Shown one piece after another: positions 47,785 through 59,114 of a stretch of DNA of 64,000 nucleotides (positions are counted from its first letter, which is position 1; each line of letters begins with the position of its first letter). A program made the position numbers and the translations under genes. Source of the stretch: Psilocybe azurescens (Eukaryota > Basidiomycota > Agaricomycetes > Agaricales > Agrocybaceae); assembly GCA_023853785.1 (NCBI GenBank), contig JAJIRX010000533.1:310001-374000 (forward strand). The letters run 5' to 3'. Below the pieces are notes generated by a model. It worked only from the letters and a program-made list of their open reading frames with translations. It ran no database searches and had not been told where the DNA came from.

Positions 47785-47835
47785 CAGGGTCCAGAGGCCT
47801 GGCAGTGTCATCCACGACGCCAATCGGATTCAGGC
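47785..47835 (-). promoter_or_regulatory. Decayed FunK1 promoter block without a gene
   Basis: GGCAGTGTCATCCACGACGCCAATCGGATTC-like sequence, here broken by changes, matches the block before copies A, B and R, but CACGTG has become GCGTG-like and no kinase follows. It probably marks a lost FunK1 copy. Confidence 0.5.
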
Positions 47836-47929
47836 GTGTCAGTTCCTTTGTTCCTTGAGGTCTGAAACTATTCCTGGGGCCATTCTTCTTACTAATTTGG
47901 AAACAGATAAGATATAATTTGTATCTAAA

Positions 47930-48325
47930 TCCTGTGAGTACCAAGTTATAAATGAGGCTGCCTGATGATAAATATTTTACAACACGGGGTTAACACAGAA
48001 TAAAGACCTTTAAGGCCTTTAAATTTAAAGAGGTCAAGGTTTGCCCGTAGTGTCATTCCCATGTCTTTACACTAATCGCGCTTATAGATTCCAGTGCTGG
48101 ACCTCACGATTCGAGTGACACAAAACAACGTTGATCGATTTTGGGCCCCGCGATCCCAGTGACCCCTTGCAGAAACAGAAGTCATTTCTGGCAAAGTTGG
48201 TTCTATCATTCCATTAGTATTACAAATGTTTTTCTCTAATCTTACTTGGTTACAATCTCTGACTCACACGAATATTTCATAGAATTGGAAGGGGTAAAAG
48301 TGTATTCAGTAACAAAGAGATAGCA
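47930..48325. other. AT-rich spacer with a small palindrome
   Basis: No gene seen. Near 48005-48040 a GACCTTTAAGGCC...TTTAAATTTAAAGAGGTC arrangement forms a short imperfect palindrome. The right end holds the 3' flank of the gene ending at 48333. Confidence 0.4.
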
Positions 48326-48332
48326 CACCGCT

Positions 48333-49961
48333 TCAGACATTCAGAGAGACAGGCGAGTTCGTAGTGCTGACAATGACTGCTCCCTTGGCCTGAGGCTCGT
48401 CACCCCAGAGCACGTCACCATACACCTCGCCTCGTTTGACTTCCTTAACATCGACCCTTCTCTGCCTTCCTTTCCCGGATGGGTCTTCTACTTCTTCATT
48501 GACATGGAGCCTAGGATGGAAGTACCTCGATGTGAGAAGGGAGAAGCTTCCCTCGTATGCGGAGTCCAAAGATACGACCGCAGGACTATTGGTAGTCTTC
48601 GCTTCTAGATGGAGAGTGGAACCCACGGGCGACGTAGGAAATTTGACGGACAATGGTGAATTAGTCGTGGTGGTTGAGACATGGAACGTCCCTCCAGTTC
48701 CGGTAGTCGAGACCAGGCTGATGTCGGCTTGGATTGGACTATTGAATAATTCAGCATGATATATGGCATTGGTAGACCTTATATTGAACATACCCATTTG
48801 TGGTATGCGCAACAAACGTAGCGTTGGACTGCTCTGTGCTTGTCAAGTTGACCCTGACCTTGATCGGCCCATTTGTCGCAGTGAGACGTGACAACAACGA
48901 GCTGCTCAATGTTCCGGTAATATGTCCGTTTGTCGTGGCGATTGAACTCGACTGAGTTGTTAGCGACTGCAGTACCATGATCTCAGTAAGCAATAGATAA
49001 CGGGTGAGTGCTGTTAATCGCACCTCTAAGTCAATAGGTCCATTTGTTGCGCGAAGACTTATGCGATCGAAAGAAACATTGGATAAATCTTCAAGGTGAT
49101 GTGCAGTATTCGGTAGATCTGTCTCGAGATGCTTGATTTGGAGTGGCGACGCCTCGGGAACAAGTGCAGGAAGAGTGACGGTAATTTGATAGTTTACCGT
49201 ATGAAGGCGTCTATCCGAACGACGTCCTCCCCCTCCAAAGTGGGGTCTGCAGAGAGAAAACAATAACTACGATGAACACAGGGAGCAAGTCGTGCAAGAA
49301 TGTGGTCACTCACAAATACACCGACACCGTCCTCATCCTCATCACGCGACAACAAGCATACCTTCGTCCAATCCCTGACCTTTTCTTCGTAATAGCGAAG
49401 AGAGATCAAAACCTTAGCAGAGTCGTCCGCCTGCTCTTCGCTGGTCACGACTCTAACTGCACCGCCCAAGTTCTCCCCCCGTGAAATTAAAAAGAGTGTG
49501 GCAGAAGAAAGTGGAAGGTCAAATGAAGCCTCCGATGCATAGCGGAAGTTGAGGTCGTCCGTAGAGTCCATAACATTCGAATCGTTCCATTCCTCTGCGT
49601 CAACGCAGTGGACAAGGTTGAGATTCTTCGGCATCGCGTATTCCAACCCATTGATTGACTGACCCATCTGATTGCACTGTTTAATACCGGAGGCATATGA
49701 TGAAAGAGACTCCTACCTCGTGTACACCCTTGTCACCACACTGTCCCATGTGGAAAAGACCGGTATGCTTAGATAGTAAATAGACCAAATATCCAAGACA
49801 AGCTGTTGACACAAAGGCGTGACAGAAGCGCCGTGCCCTCCTCTTTTCCTCAATCTGACGAGGTCGTTGACCTCGACGTGATCCGAAGTAGGCAGAAGAG
49901 AATACGGCTGTTGACCTATAGAGGCCTTGATCAGGAGTGGGTTATCAGAGTAAGCTTGCAT
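48333..49961 (-). CDS. Membrane-anchored protein with beta-rich TTNGPI/TTNSP repeats
   Basis: Four or more exons. Exon 1 starts at ATG 49961 (MQAYSDNPLLIKAS) and, after one apparent lost base at CCC 49836-49838, reads a single transmembrane helix (HAFVSTACLGYLVYLLS). The second exon (about 49667-49320) follows with acidic/Cys content. The third (about 49240-48800) and fourth (about 48780-48333) contain repeated TNGPI, TNGHI, TTNSP motifs spaced by beta-rich sequence, as in DUF4097-type beta-solenoid proteins. This fits a type II membrane protein with an outward or lumenal repeat domain. Role unknown. A further frame uncertainty lies around 49200-49320 at the exon 2/3 junction. The family is common in agaricomycetes as single-copy hypothetical proteins. 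Confidence 0.7.
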
Positions 49962-49989
49962 GAGATTAAAGAGGGGAATGAATTATAGA

Positions 49990-50800
49990 GATCCTAGGAT
50001 GATAGAAAGTTTCAATATAAGTATACAGTCTGTCCGCAGCACGGGAGATATCGCGGCTTCCCGGGTCACGTTGTATAGGAAGTGGATAAGGTTTCGTGTG
50101 CCCGACTGCGCCGCAAGTGATTAAGCGTTCAAACACCCGCTTCTTGCATGGGCGCAGCCGCATCCCCCACCTTCCCATGACTGCAGAAAGGCGCTCTGTA
50201 GTCCATAAATAACAGAAAAATGGTCGTGGAACCAATGGAAGGTGAGATGAGGAACGATCGTAGAACTTTCAAAGTAACCTTGGCTGCACTGTATATTCGA
50301 TGCTAGGGTGACAAACACAACATTAGAATTGCGACACAAAGCGACAACTCTCGATCTGGAAGGAGTCGAGATATCGCATGCGTAGACCTGTATAGAGTTA
50401 TGACAGACTCTGATATTTATGATCAAACCTACACTGCGCCAATGCTGCGCATGTCAGCCTTTGTAATGAGAAAGGTCGAGAACCTTGAGGTCCAGGTGTA
50501 ACGTACGCGTATAGCAGTGGCTTCGGCACGAAGAACCAGTGGATGGTGCGTACTTGAAGTCTATACAAAAGATTTGGGCCGCAACAATGCAACGAAACAG
50601 AATAAAAAGGGAGTAAAATTGGAGTAGCTCGTAAGATTTTTTCTAGGCGTTCGGTTCTGGCAGTGGTTGGACAAATAGGAGTGACACGTGCTGCTCAACT
50701 TTGAAGAAGGCCGAACATCGGCCGAACCGTCCATGCATTTGAAGCTATATCATTAGAAGGGCTACAGCTGACGATAATGTTTATAAGTAGGTTAAAGTTA
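49990..50800. other. Spacer, no gene supported
   Basis: Short frames only, on both strands, without motifs. Confidence 0.5.
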
Positions 50801-50808
50801 GCTATTGG

Positions 50809-51695
50809 TTAATTCGCTATGCTTATTATCATTGGCATTGTAGGTCCCACTCGGTCAAGATCGGTGTTGGGTTGAACGATTCCGAGCATTTGCCACACGA
50901 TTTCTTTATCGCCAACAGAGAACTCGAGGCCTTCGATCAAGAGCGCGAGGACCACCTCTAAAACGTAAAGTCAGAAAATACCAGAAATCATGAAGAATAG
51001 CTCAATTCCAGCTGGGAGAACTTGAACCCGCTATAACAATTCAAATCAGTATTCTTCAAGACAACCAGAGCGTGAAGCAAACTTACATGCATGATTTACC
51101 ACCTCCGAGGAATGTCATTCTAGAGAGACAGTAAATTAGCTAAAAACCATTCCATATCTTCAGGTTTTGCCTTACAAGTGTGAATAGATCCCTGGCACAC
51201 GAGCAGCGGCCAAACGCTCAGGCACGGGCTTGAGCCATCTCTCGGGTTTCCACTCTTCAGCATCTGATCCCCACAGGTATGGGTTCTTGTTCGATGCCAG
51301 AATGGATACGTGGAATACAGTCCCGTTTGGAACAGGAATCTCACTTATTTCTTCGCCGTTAGAGCCTTTAATGGATCTAGCAAGGGGTAATATCGTGTCT
51401 TGTCGAACACTGCCAAGACTTAACATTAGGTGCCGCACCACTGATATGTTTAGATAAGGGATATATACACCCTTCGAACAAGGATGACTGGAGGTAAACT
51501 GCAACAAATGCACCGCTCAGCGGATCTTCTGTTCAAAAAAAATCTTGGACTCACTGACGACTTAACTGTGACCCATGATTCTCCCGGAGGACCAGGTATA
51601 TTTTCTAGGACCGTGGGGTACAGACGACGCCTGACGAAACGCAAGGACACCCAGAACACGACGAGCAATAGCGATAATTGTAGCAGAGAAAGCAT
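50809..51695 (-). pseudogene. Cytochrome P450, internally deleted
   Basis: ATG 51695 opens with a normal P450 membrane anchor (LLQLSLLLVVFWVSLRFVRR) and the proline hinge ENIPGPPGESW. After about 25 unrelated residues the sequence jumps to the C-terminal third: RQDTILPLARSIKG, NGTVFHVSILASNKNPYLWG, EEWKPERWLKP. A heme-loop exon (about 51120-51095) reads TFLGGGKSCI, with the cysteine ligand, followed by GFKFSQLE (near 51040-51015) and EGLEFSVG...IVQPNTDLDRVGP ending at TAA 50809. The I-helix (oxygen-binding) and ExxR (K-helix) parts are missing, so no active enzyme is possible. Ends and splice sites are well kept, so the deletion looks recent. Confidence 0.8.
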
Positions 51696-52276
51696 AAAGA
51701 GTCAGCAAGAAGCTCAACGCATTGATGCAAGTCCATATAAGCGGTTTTATAATGAGCGAGCCTGAATACAAGGGTCCGGTGAAAGATGGAGGAGAAGAAG
51801 ATACACTTACTAGCACTACGGGTTTGTCGGTTTCGATCGACGATTGTGGATATGCTTGACATATGCCCTTGCATGCTTGCATAACAGACTTTATAGATCT
51901 CCTCGCGGTTATATGGAAGTATTCCCATTGCAGACTAAAGTGATCGCGGACCAGAAACATGGAATAGGATACGATTCGGATTTTCTGAACCTGTCGCCCA
52001 AATTCCTCACTGGTGAGTCGACTGGTGACCATTGAATAGTGAAGTCACGATGGGTGAAGCGACAAATTGACAGATTCCTGTAGGTCCATTGGTAGTAACG
52101 CATCTTGGTCTTGATTGTGGTGTGTGGTTGCGTTCAATAGGAAGTTGATCAAATTATCAACCATCGGCTTTTGGGTCTGAATGCAAGAGACCAGGGTCGC
52201 GTTATAGTGGAAGTCGAAAGACGTAGCCATAACGGCTGGTAGCTATAACATCAATAAATATTAACACTTGCTACAA

Positions 52277-52362
52277 TCGGGTATGGTGTAACGGCTAACA
52301 TTGCCGCCTCTCAGGATTACATGTGATCGCGGCAGCTCGGGGTTCGATTCCCCGTACCCGAA
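52277..52362 (+). tRNA. tRNA-Glu (CTC) with a 14-nt intron
   Basis: The mature sequence is the same 72-nt tRNA as the copy at 8416-8493, with anticodon CTC and acceptor TCGGGTA/TACCCGA. Here the anticodon loop is interrupted after position 37 by 14 nt (52314-52327). A T-rich stretch follows the 3' end and can serve as the RNA polymerase III terminator. Confidence 0.93.
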
Positions 52363-52589
52363 TTTTATTTTTCTTTCGAACTTCATTCGAGTACTGATAT
52401 TTGCTCTTCACTCGACGTGACTTTACTTTCGTGTATCAATTCTTTCTTTTGTTGCGTTATATCAGTGTAACTGCACCCAATTCTTTCCCAAAAGTTTTTC
52501 TGCGCACGTACAAAAATTATACTTTAAAACAGTCATGGAGAGGGAAATGTAGCAACATACATAGGCCCACCACGCTGAGTACCTAAACG

Positions 52590-54413
52590 CTAAAACTCCC
52601 CAGAACCAGGTCCGAACGAATTCTTCCTCACAGGCGAATGTGCTTTCGTCGGGCTCTCCCGCCCACCCCCACCTAGACGCGGCGTGGACGGCACCCTGCT
52701 CAACCCTTTCCGCGGGCTCCCTGGCCTCGAGCGCAAACTCGACTCGGACTCAGGCTCAATGGTGTTAAGCGTCTCCTCCGACGTCGACGCCGACACTAGC
52801 GTGACGATCTCATCCGCGTCCACCGCGTCTTTCTCCCAGAAGTTCTTCGTGCGCGGTGTCATCGGCGCCTGTGTGTTGGACGCAGCGCCCGCCGTGCCCC
52901 CTGGCCTCGACGCGCCGGTGCTATCGCCGCTACCACTACCGCCCCCGACCTGGACTTGAGCAGCATGGCATCCAGCGCCCGCCTCAGCGCCGCGTCCCAC
53001 GCCTCCGCAATCGGGCCCGCCGTCTGGTTCTTGATGTTCGCTTCGATGATCAGGTCCCTGATCTCCGGGGACACCTTCTCGAGCGCCTCGAGCGTCTGGG
53101 CAGGGGAGAGCGGGTGCATGCGCGCGAGCGTCGGGTCGTGGTATGGCTGTGCCAGCGTGGGGGAGTTCGAGGGGGACACCGAGCGGAGGATGGTGTGCAG
53201 GATGACAGACGCTGCAGATGAAGGGTGTTAGCTTTTCCTTTCCCGCTTACTGCCTGCATCAGGAGCCACAGCGAATCTCACCTTCGCGATCCGCGATTGC
53301 AAGCGTGCCATACACCCGCTCCCACACCGCCTTCTCCATGGCATCCAGCTGCTTCCCAATCCCATTTGCATCCACACTTCCGTCCTCACTAAACAGCATA
53401 AGAACCCGGGGTACACCCTGCTGACGGCGACGCTTAGGAACATGAACACCTGGTGCAGGAACAGGATGTGTTGGTACGGAATGCGCTGTGGGAAGAACGT
53501 TTGTAGAAATGAGGTCGGGGCCAAGGATGAGGAGAGGGAGAGGGCGGTGGAGGAGGGGGACGAGGGCGAAAGGGGGCGGAGGAAGGAGAAGAGGGAGGGC
53601 GAGGGCGGGTTGATGTTCGAGGGGACGCGGGGAATGGGGAGAGGATAAAGGACAGCTCGCCGGCTAGGAGAGCAGCGAACAGCACGTAGCGCCACTGCCA
53701 TAAGTATGTAACTTGAGAAGCTGCACTGACACCGTTGAAGATGCGACGAAGCGACGACTTACGAAGGAGATGACGCTGGGGCGCCCGATGGCGGACATGA
53801 AGAGTAGGACGATGCCCGCGACGATGTGGTACCCGGACGAGACCATGAGCCCGTGGCGCACGAACTCGCGGGTGGTTTTGCAGTGGTTGCGCCACCCGAG
53901 CACATCTGGTCCGAATCTTCGCACAAGAGTCAGAAAGATCCGTAACGCGTACATCACATCGAACTTAGAATGTCATTACAGTAAAACCCACCTGTCGTAA
54001 GCAAACCGCACCACGGGATCCTTCAACGCCTCGAACGCATCCCTTACATACATGAACAGCGCCTCCCCGTCCCGGCCCACACCAGGCTTATCAGGGTGAT
54101 ATCGCTTCGCGAACGCGCGGAACGCGAGCTTGAGCCCAGCCTCGTCCACGTCCGGGGGCACGCCGAGGATCTGGTAGAAGTTCGGCGGCATCCCGCGTGC
54201 GGACTGCAGGAGTGTATACGTGAGGTACGAGAAGATAACCGCGGCGTACGCGAGCGCGTAATGCCTTCTGTGCTGCGGGCTCCCGGGTGGTGGTGGGGAG
54301 GAGATGATGCGGATGGGAGAGCGGTGGTATATGAAGTTGAGGAGGTGTTTGGTGGCGAAGTCGGGGACGAATGTCCACCCGAAGAGGGAGAGAAGGAGGT
54401 CTGTTGTACCCAT
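52590..54413 (-). CDS. Membrane-bound J-domain (DnaJ-like) co-chaperone (three apparent -1 frameshifts)
   Basis: ATG 54413. Residues about 49-66 form a hydrophobic helix (HYALAYAAVIFSYLTYTLL). A J-domain follows at about 75-140 (FYQILGVPPDVDEAGLKLAF, then RYHPDKPG with the HPD motif that stimulates Hsp70 ATPase). The exon ends VRFAYDR. Exon 2 (about 53935-53765) reads FGPDVLGWRNHCKTT and a second hydrophobic stretch (IVAGIVLLFMSAIG). Exon 3 (about 53700-53285) has more hydrophobic segments and the last exon is Ser/Pro-rich. Three frame breaks, near GG 53650-53651, CCC 53405-53407 and TT 52956-52957, are each cured by one base. This is a broadly conserved type of gene, unlikely to be dead. Probably ER-membrane located (inference). 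Confidence 0.85.
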
Positions 54414-54419
54414 TGTTCG

Positions 54420-54783
54420 TAATGAGCTCTACGCGTAGAATGGAGAGGCTCCGTTTGAAGCCCAAGTGTCCTTCAGTGTGGAGCCTGCGTGGAGGGTGAT
54501 GTGGAGCCGCTTTGTCGACGAAAGCTGAGAGCTTTCAACCAGTTCGAAGAGGTTGGAGGTGAACCTAGCGTTCTCGCTCGTAAATAGAGCGTTATAAGCA
54601 AAAGTTCCACGTATGCAGTGGCAGGGGCGCGCTAATGGCCGCCACCTGACAAAATCCCCACAAATCTGGCAGGTGGAATACTTGGTGTTGGTTGATTGAC
54701 TCCGAAAGAGTGAAGCTGAATGGCGTGGGCTCCACCTTCCATATTTAGATAAATAGCTTTGGGCGCGTTTAAAGCGACGTCAC
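54420..54783. other. 5' flank of the J-protein gene
   Basis: Spacer between the J-protein start and the second copy of the dispersed repeat; no gene seen. Confidence 0.5.
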
Positions 54784-55490
54784 TTCTTTGAACTTCCACC
54801 ACCATAGTCTCACTCTTAATTCTCAGATGGTCTTCACACTAGACACCTTCAAGGTGCAATTCATATTTCTATATGTTCTATCTTACCAGACGTATTCAAC
54901 TTTCTTTTTCATAGGTAGGGTCGTCACGGTAGGATGCTCATCACATCATGTTTGTACCATGTTCATATTCCTCACGTTCCACGTCTTGAGCGCTTGGATG
55001 CCCTTTCACTACAAGAGGGAGCAGGGTTATTGTCTACGAGCTTTCGTATGACTCCTCGTGCTGGCCACGATAATCTCTCATTGTCTGGAGCAGGTAGCCT
55101 AAGACATGTCTTGATGCGCATAGTCATCGTTTAGGAGGACTTCTCGGACTGGATGCACCTAGCCGGTATGATAAGTAGCAGCCTGAGGTATCGCAGGCGT
55201 TTTTGAAGTGGAGCATCGGCTGGCGGAAGACCTAGCTCTGTCACCCCATCTGGCAGCATTCTGCACAGCGGAATGGTCCTGGTCCTGATACTTCCCAGAG
55301 CAAGCTTGGTCTTGCGCCAAGCCGAAGGCTTCTCGTCTTGATGATACTGGAAGGACAGTGAGAACTCATTATGGGCCTCCGTGAACCTTGTATTCTGGTT
55401 TCATGGATCGCCTATGATATCCTCGTGAGGTGGGATGAAGGATATCATAGATCTTGTGAAAATCTGGGTCAGAGTCACCGAAGCACCGTT
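54784..55490. repeat. Dispersed repeat, copy 2 (3' side of FunK1 copy Q)
   Basis: Direct match to 42805-43540, here with a roughly 30-bp insertion near 54945. Both copies lie downstream of a FunK1 gene (P and Q), so they mark the two ends of a segmental duplication. Confidence 0.8.
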
Positions 55491-55499
55491 TTCGAAGCA

Positions 55500-55740
55500 G
55501 CTACATCGGTTGTTGGAGGGTGTGAGGGACTACTGGAACACCTGTGACTTCCTTGTGCCCGTTAGCTGGTTGATTAGGAAAGCGCTTGCACTCAATTGAC
55601 GGGCGGCGGACCTCATTCCAAGCCATGTTGGAAATTGTAGACGACGAATCAGTCGGGCTCCATGACTTCATTTCATCTTCATCTTCCGAGATCGTACCCT
55701 TCGTCTTCCACAAAGGGGTCGGGCACTTTTGACCTGGTCT
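55500..55740 (-). pseudogene. FunK1-type kinase relic (C-terminal scrap)
   Basis: The minus strand near 55690-55610 reads DEDEMK..., an acidic hinge remnant, and in another frame VVYNFQHGLE then a stop, matching VVHNFQHDLES. Neither the rest of the C-lobe nor the catalytic loop remains. It lies between the dispersed repeat and FunK1 copy Q. Confidence 0.6.
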
Positions 55741-56248
55741 ACATCACTAACATCGCATTTCGCATTTCGCGGTGGGGTGTCCGGCTCGAGACTGGCAACT
55801 TGGTTTTAATATTAAGTTCCGCGATGAGTGCGTATCCAAAACTCATCTACGGAGACCTCCGCACCCACAAAAGATTCGTGTATCACGAATATTTTGTTTC
55901 CTCTCTCACCTTTGTCTTCATTCTCTTTCTCACACAAAGGAATTCTTTCGAACGCATAGGAACCTATCTGATTGTATTCATACCGTCTTCGTATTGGGCT
56001 CAGAGTCGTCCGGCTCCCAAATTGATGCAAAACCAGGAATCGTCAGTTATCTTTGCCCATCTTGTGAATGACCTGCTCAACCAGCAACGAATTGCACAAA
56101 ATATATTTATATAGTGGTTTACATAATAATTGAGTCGCTGGTTGTTGCGTGGTATTTCAAGATAGAAGAATAATAGAGAAGATATCGAAAGTGAAGCTGA
56201 ATAGACAACAGCCTGAAACGAAAGGGAGGAGACATCCGACACATTCCA

Positions 56249-59114
56249 CTAATTATTGCCGTGGTCACGCTTCGAACGTTTAGAGGCAGACCTAAGCTGA
56301 CTGAGGAGGTCGGGTTGAACTTTAATTTCCTCTTTTTCGTCCTCGTCTTCTTGTTGTTCCAGTGGCCTCTTGCCGACTCGGATTGGTGCATCGGTTACTG
56401 ACGTCGAGGGCTGCGGTCCGGAAGGTGCTGCAGAAGTGGGGTCGTCATAGCGTTCGCTGAACCCCACATTTCGCCATGCCTGATCCTTGTTTTGAAGCGT
56501 GGAAAAGAATTTAACAAAGAGGCGATGAATCCTTGCGTATGATCCAGGAACTTCGAGTTGATTTTTCCTTTCGCGAGTCTGGTAAGTCGTCTTGAGATGG
56601 TTCCTGATCGTGTCCAAAGGTGCAGCAAAACCTTGAGGTTTGCTTGTAGCTTTTTCTCAAGGTGCCACGAATGGGGGAAGTAAAGCAGAGCTCCCTTTCT
56701 CGGCAAAGCTTATTGCTATTCCGAAAGATAGTACGAGCCCAAGTTCGGGAGGATTCGTAGTTGACGCGCAAAGTACAAGTCCAAAGGACAATCCACCACA
56801 CAGATTCTAAATCATGCTGAAAGTTATGGACGACAGGTGGGCGCAACACCGAGTCGTCTGCATCCGAGTCGCTACCCGACTCAGATAAAACAGAGTCGGA
56901 ATCAGAATCAGACGAATCGGAATCGGACTCGGACTCGTGACCGGCAGGTTGCGCATCAAGTGAATGAAGCTGTTGGCCATCCAAGATCTCGTGCGGCATA
57001 AAGAACGGCGTCCCCTAGATATCAATCAGTACTTAATCTGGAGGGCGAGAACTTCAGGACATGCCGTTTTGGGGTCGCTGGAAGGTTCATAACCAGGAGG
57101 AGATGGATATTTCCTCGCATATTCGAGATCTGACAGCTTTGCCTGCCATGTGTTGTTGACTTTATGTGCCATAATATTGCCCGAGCTTATATCTCGGTGG
57201 ACCCAACCGGCACAAAAAAAGAAGTTGGAGAGCTGAGATGTGGAGAAATGTTGGTACCTGCAAGCGCACAAATAAATGATAGGACTCACGCGTAAGAACT
57301 TGATGAAGGACATCTATTACTTCGCCAACAGTCTCAAGATCGCCCACGGTTGTACATAGTTCTTTGAACACGACACGATATTGCTTCTTCTGTTGATAGG
57401 CCCGAAGAAAAGCAGGGTCATTGACCACGCCATCGTCCGAAAAGACTGTGCGCGGCACCCCTTGGAATCACCTAGGAGAGAAGAGGCGGCAGCATTCGCC
57501 AGAACCGAATGAATCGAAGATGTAACAGAGACCTTGGGCTCAGGTCGCTCCAAGAGTCCTCTTGTTCGGACGAATCCAGGTGCGAGATCTTTCGATGTCA
57601 CTCCATTGTAGTCGCATACAATGTTGAGGAAATAGTTCTTATACTCTTTGGTATTAACGATCTTCGAAAGCTTTGACCTCAGTTTCCGGAGTTTCTTGTC
57701 TGGATTTGGTGAGTCTTGGGTCCAGAATTTCTCGATGTCTGCGAAGATAGCTGATTGTAGTTCTTGCTCTGTTCGGGCATTGTTGTTGATCCAAACGTCT
57801 TTCAGCACAAAGCGTGCAGGCTGGGTGGATGCAAAGGTGATCTCTTCGACAAGGTAGATACGAGCCATTCGGCCAGTAATATTGGCTGATCGATATTGCG
57901 AAATAGCGTCGACAGTGCGGAAGAAACGGCTGGGTAATTTGCAGTCCTTATCCGGAATCTCGTAGGTGTATTGGTGGCCATCATCGTTAAGCTTGATATA
58001 CTGATCATAACCCAGCTCGAGCTCGGTGGCAAATAGGAATGACATGAAGACCTTGATGAGCAGGTCTGGTTTCTGTGGGAGAGATGAATTAGAAAGCCAA
58101 TCCAGCTGAGCAGATTAAACGGCTACCTGAACAAAGCTGAACTGTTTCGAAGTCGCGGAGTGGGATCGTGAATGATGCCAGAGAGTAACCATTTCGCCTT
58201 CGATTGTAACCTGAGAATGGCTTATACTGAGTTTGGATCGCAAAGATAAGATAGTATCACGCACGCCAAACGTGAACATACGCCGAAGGTCGTCGTTCAT
58301 GATCTGAACATTAGCTGACACTATTTGACGATTGTTCTATACAAACAGAATTCAGTGGATGAGCAGCCATATGAATGGATACGATATGATACGCACCTGC
58401 AATCGGTTAAACTTGTCTAACTTATGTTCCATTGGAACAGCAATCCCAGTTGTCGTGATTTTTTCACTTGATGGACTGTCCAAGGTAAAACAGGCATCAA
58501 TCTTGTTCTTCGAGCCCCGAATGCGCGACGCGATGCCAGTGTCTTGGCAGTTTCGATAGTGGTATTTATTACGGGTGCGGGTTCTTCCCTCAAACTCGTA
58601 GGATCCAATAGCTGTGGAGATCTCTTCCAAGGGAGTGAATGCTGCAGTCTCCTCACCCCATATACTTTTGGTGGAACGTTCTGCGAACTTCTGAAATCGA
58701 AGCGGTGCACCTTGATCTTCAGGTAGGTTGGGAGGCCGGAAGGTTGCCAAACCCTTTGCGACGAGGATGTCTCTGACTGCATTGAAGTCTTTATCTTTCG
58801 GCACAAACGGAAGATAAGCCTTCATGAAGGCATCGACACTGCAAACGACGATTTTGTTGTCCATCTCTTTTGCAATTTGATCGCGCAGTACAGATGCTGA
58901 ATGATTTTCTATCGCTCCGGGATACGCGAGGTGTTTGAAACGGTCTGCAGGTAGCGTTAATAATACTCCACGGAGGTGCGCATAATCATGAAGATAGATC
59001 TTACATAGGTGTGCCTAGCTGGTACGCTGGGAGAGGGACTGTGCGAAGATGTGCTAGTCAATGTTGGAGGGCGAGATACCAGAATACTTACCCAGAATCA
59101 ATGCTGTCCACCAT
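56249..59114 (-). CDS. FunK1-type protein kinase, copy Q (three apparent -1 frameshifts)
   Basis: The start is ATG 59114 (MVDSIDSG, 23-nt exon, GTAAGT). The N-domain is about 58865-58400 (MDNKIVVCSVDAFMKAYLPF). Exons of the NVQIMNDDLRRMFTFG and VTLWHHSRSHSATS type lie at about 58325-58265 and 58210-58125. The N-lobe (58075-57300) has FVLKDVWINNN, the catalytic exon (about 57235-57065) has WVHRDISSGNIMAHK and SDLEYARK, and the last exon runs 57015-56249. That exon has PHEIL, a strongly acidic Ser/Asp hinge, HNFQHDLESVWW and the basic tail SKRSKRDHGNN. Frame breaks lie at CCCC 57458-57461, GGGGG 56673-56677 and AAAA 56627-56630; one base restores each. Paralogue of copy P with a shared promoter. 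Confidence 0.9.

Noticed and set aside
48005..48040. The AT-rich palindrome as a replication origin or terminator
   Set aside because: Short, imperfect and without any supporting context; such palindromes occur by chance in AT-rich spacers.
21069..51695. A secondary-metabolite gene cluster built around the SDR genes and the P450
   Set aside because: No core synthase (PKS, NRPS, terpene cyclase), no transporter or cluster regulator is present, the P450 is dead and 14 kb or more away from the SDRs.
51562..52032. Minus-strand frame of 156 codons overlapping the P450 start
   Set aside because: It overlaps the P450 anchor exon in another frame, and the P450 frame has clear family motifs.
52045..52230. 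Short minus-strand frame (61 codons) upstream of the P450 remnant
   Set aside because: No motif, no splice partner that I can defend, and it lies close to the tRNA gene; too weak to call a gene.
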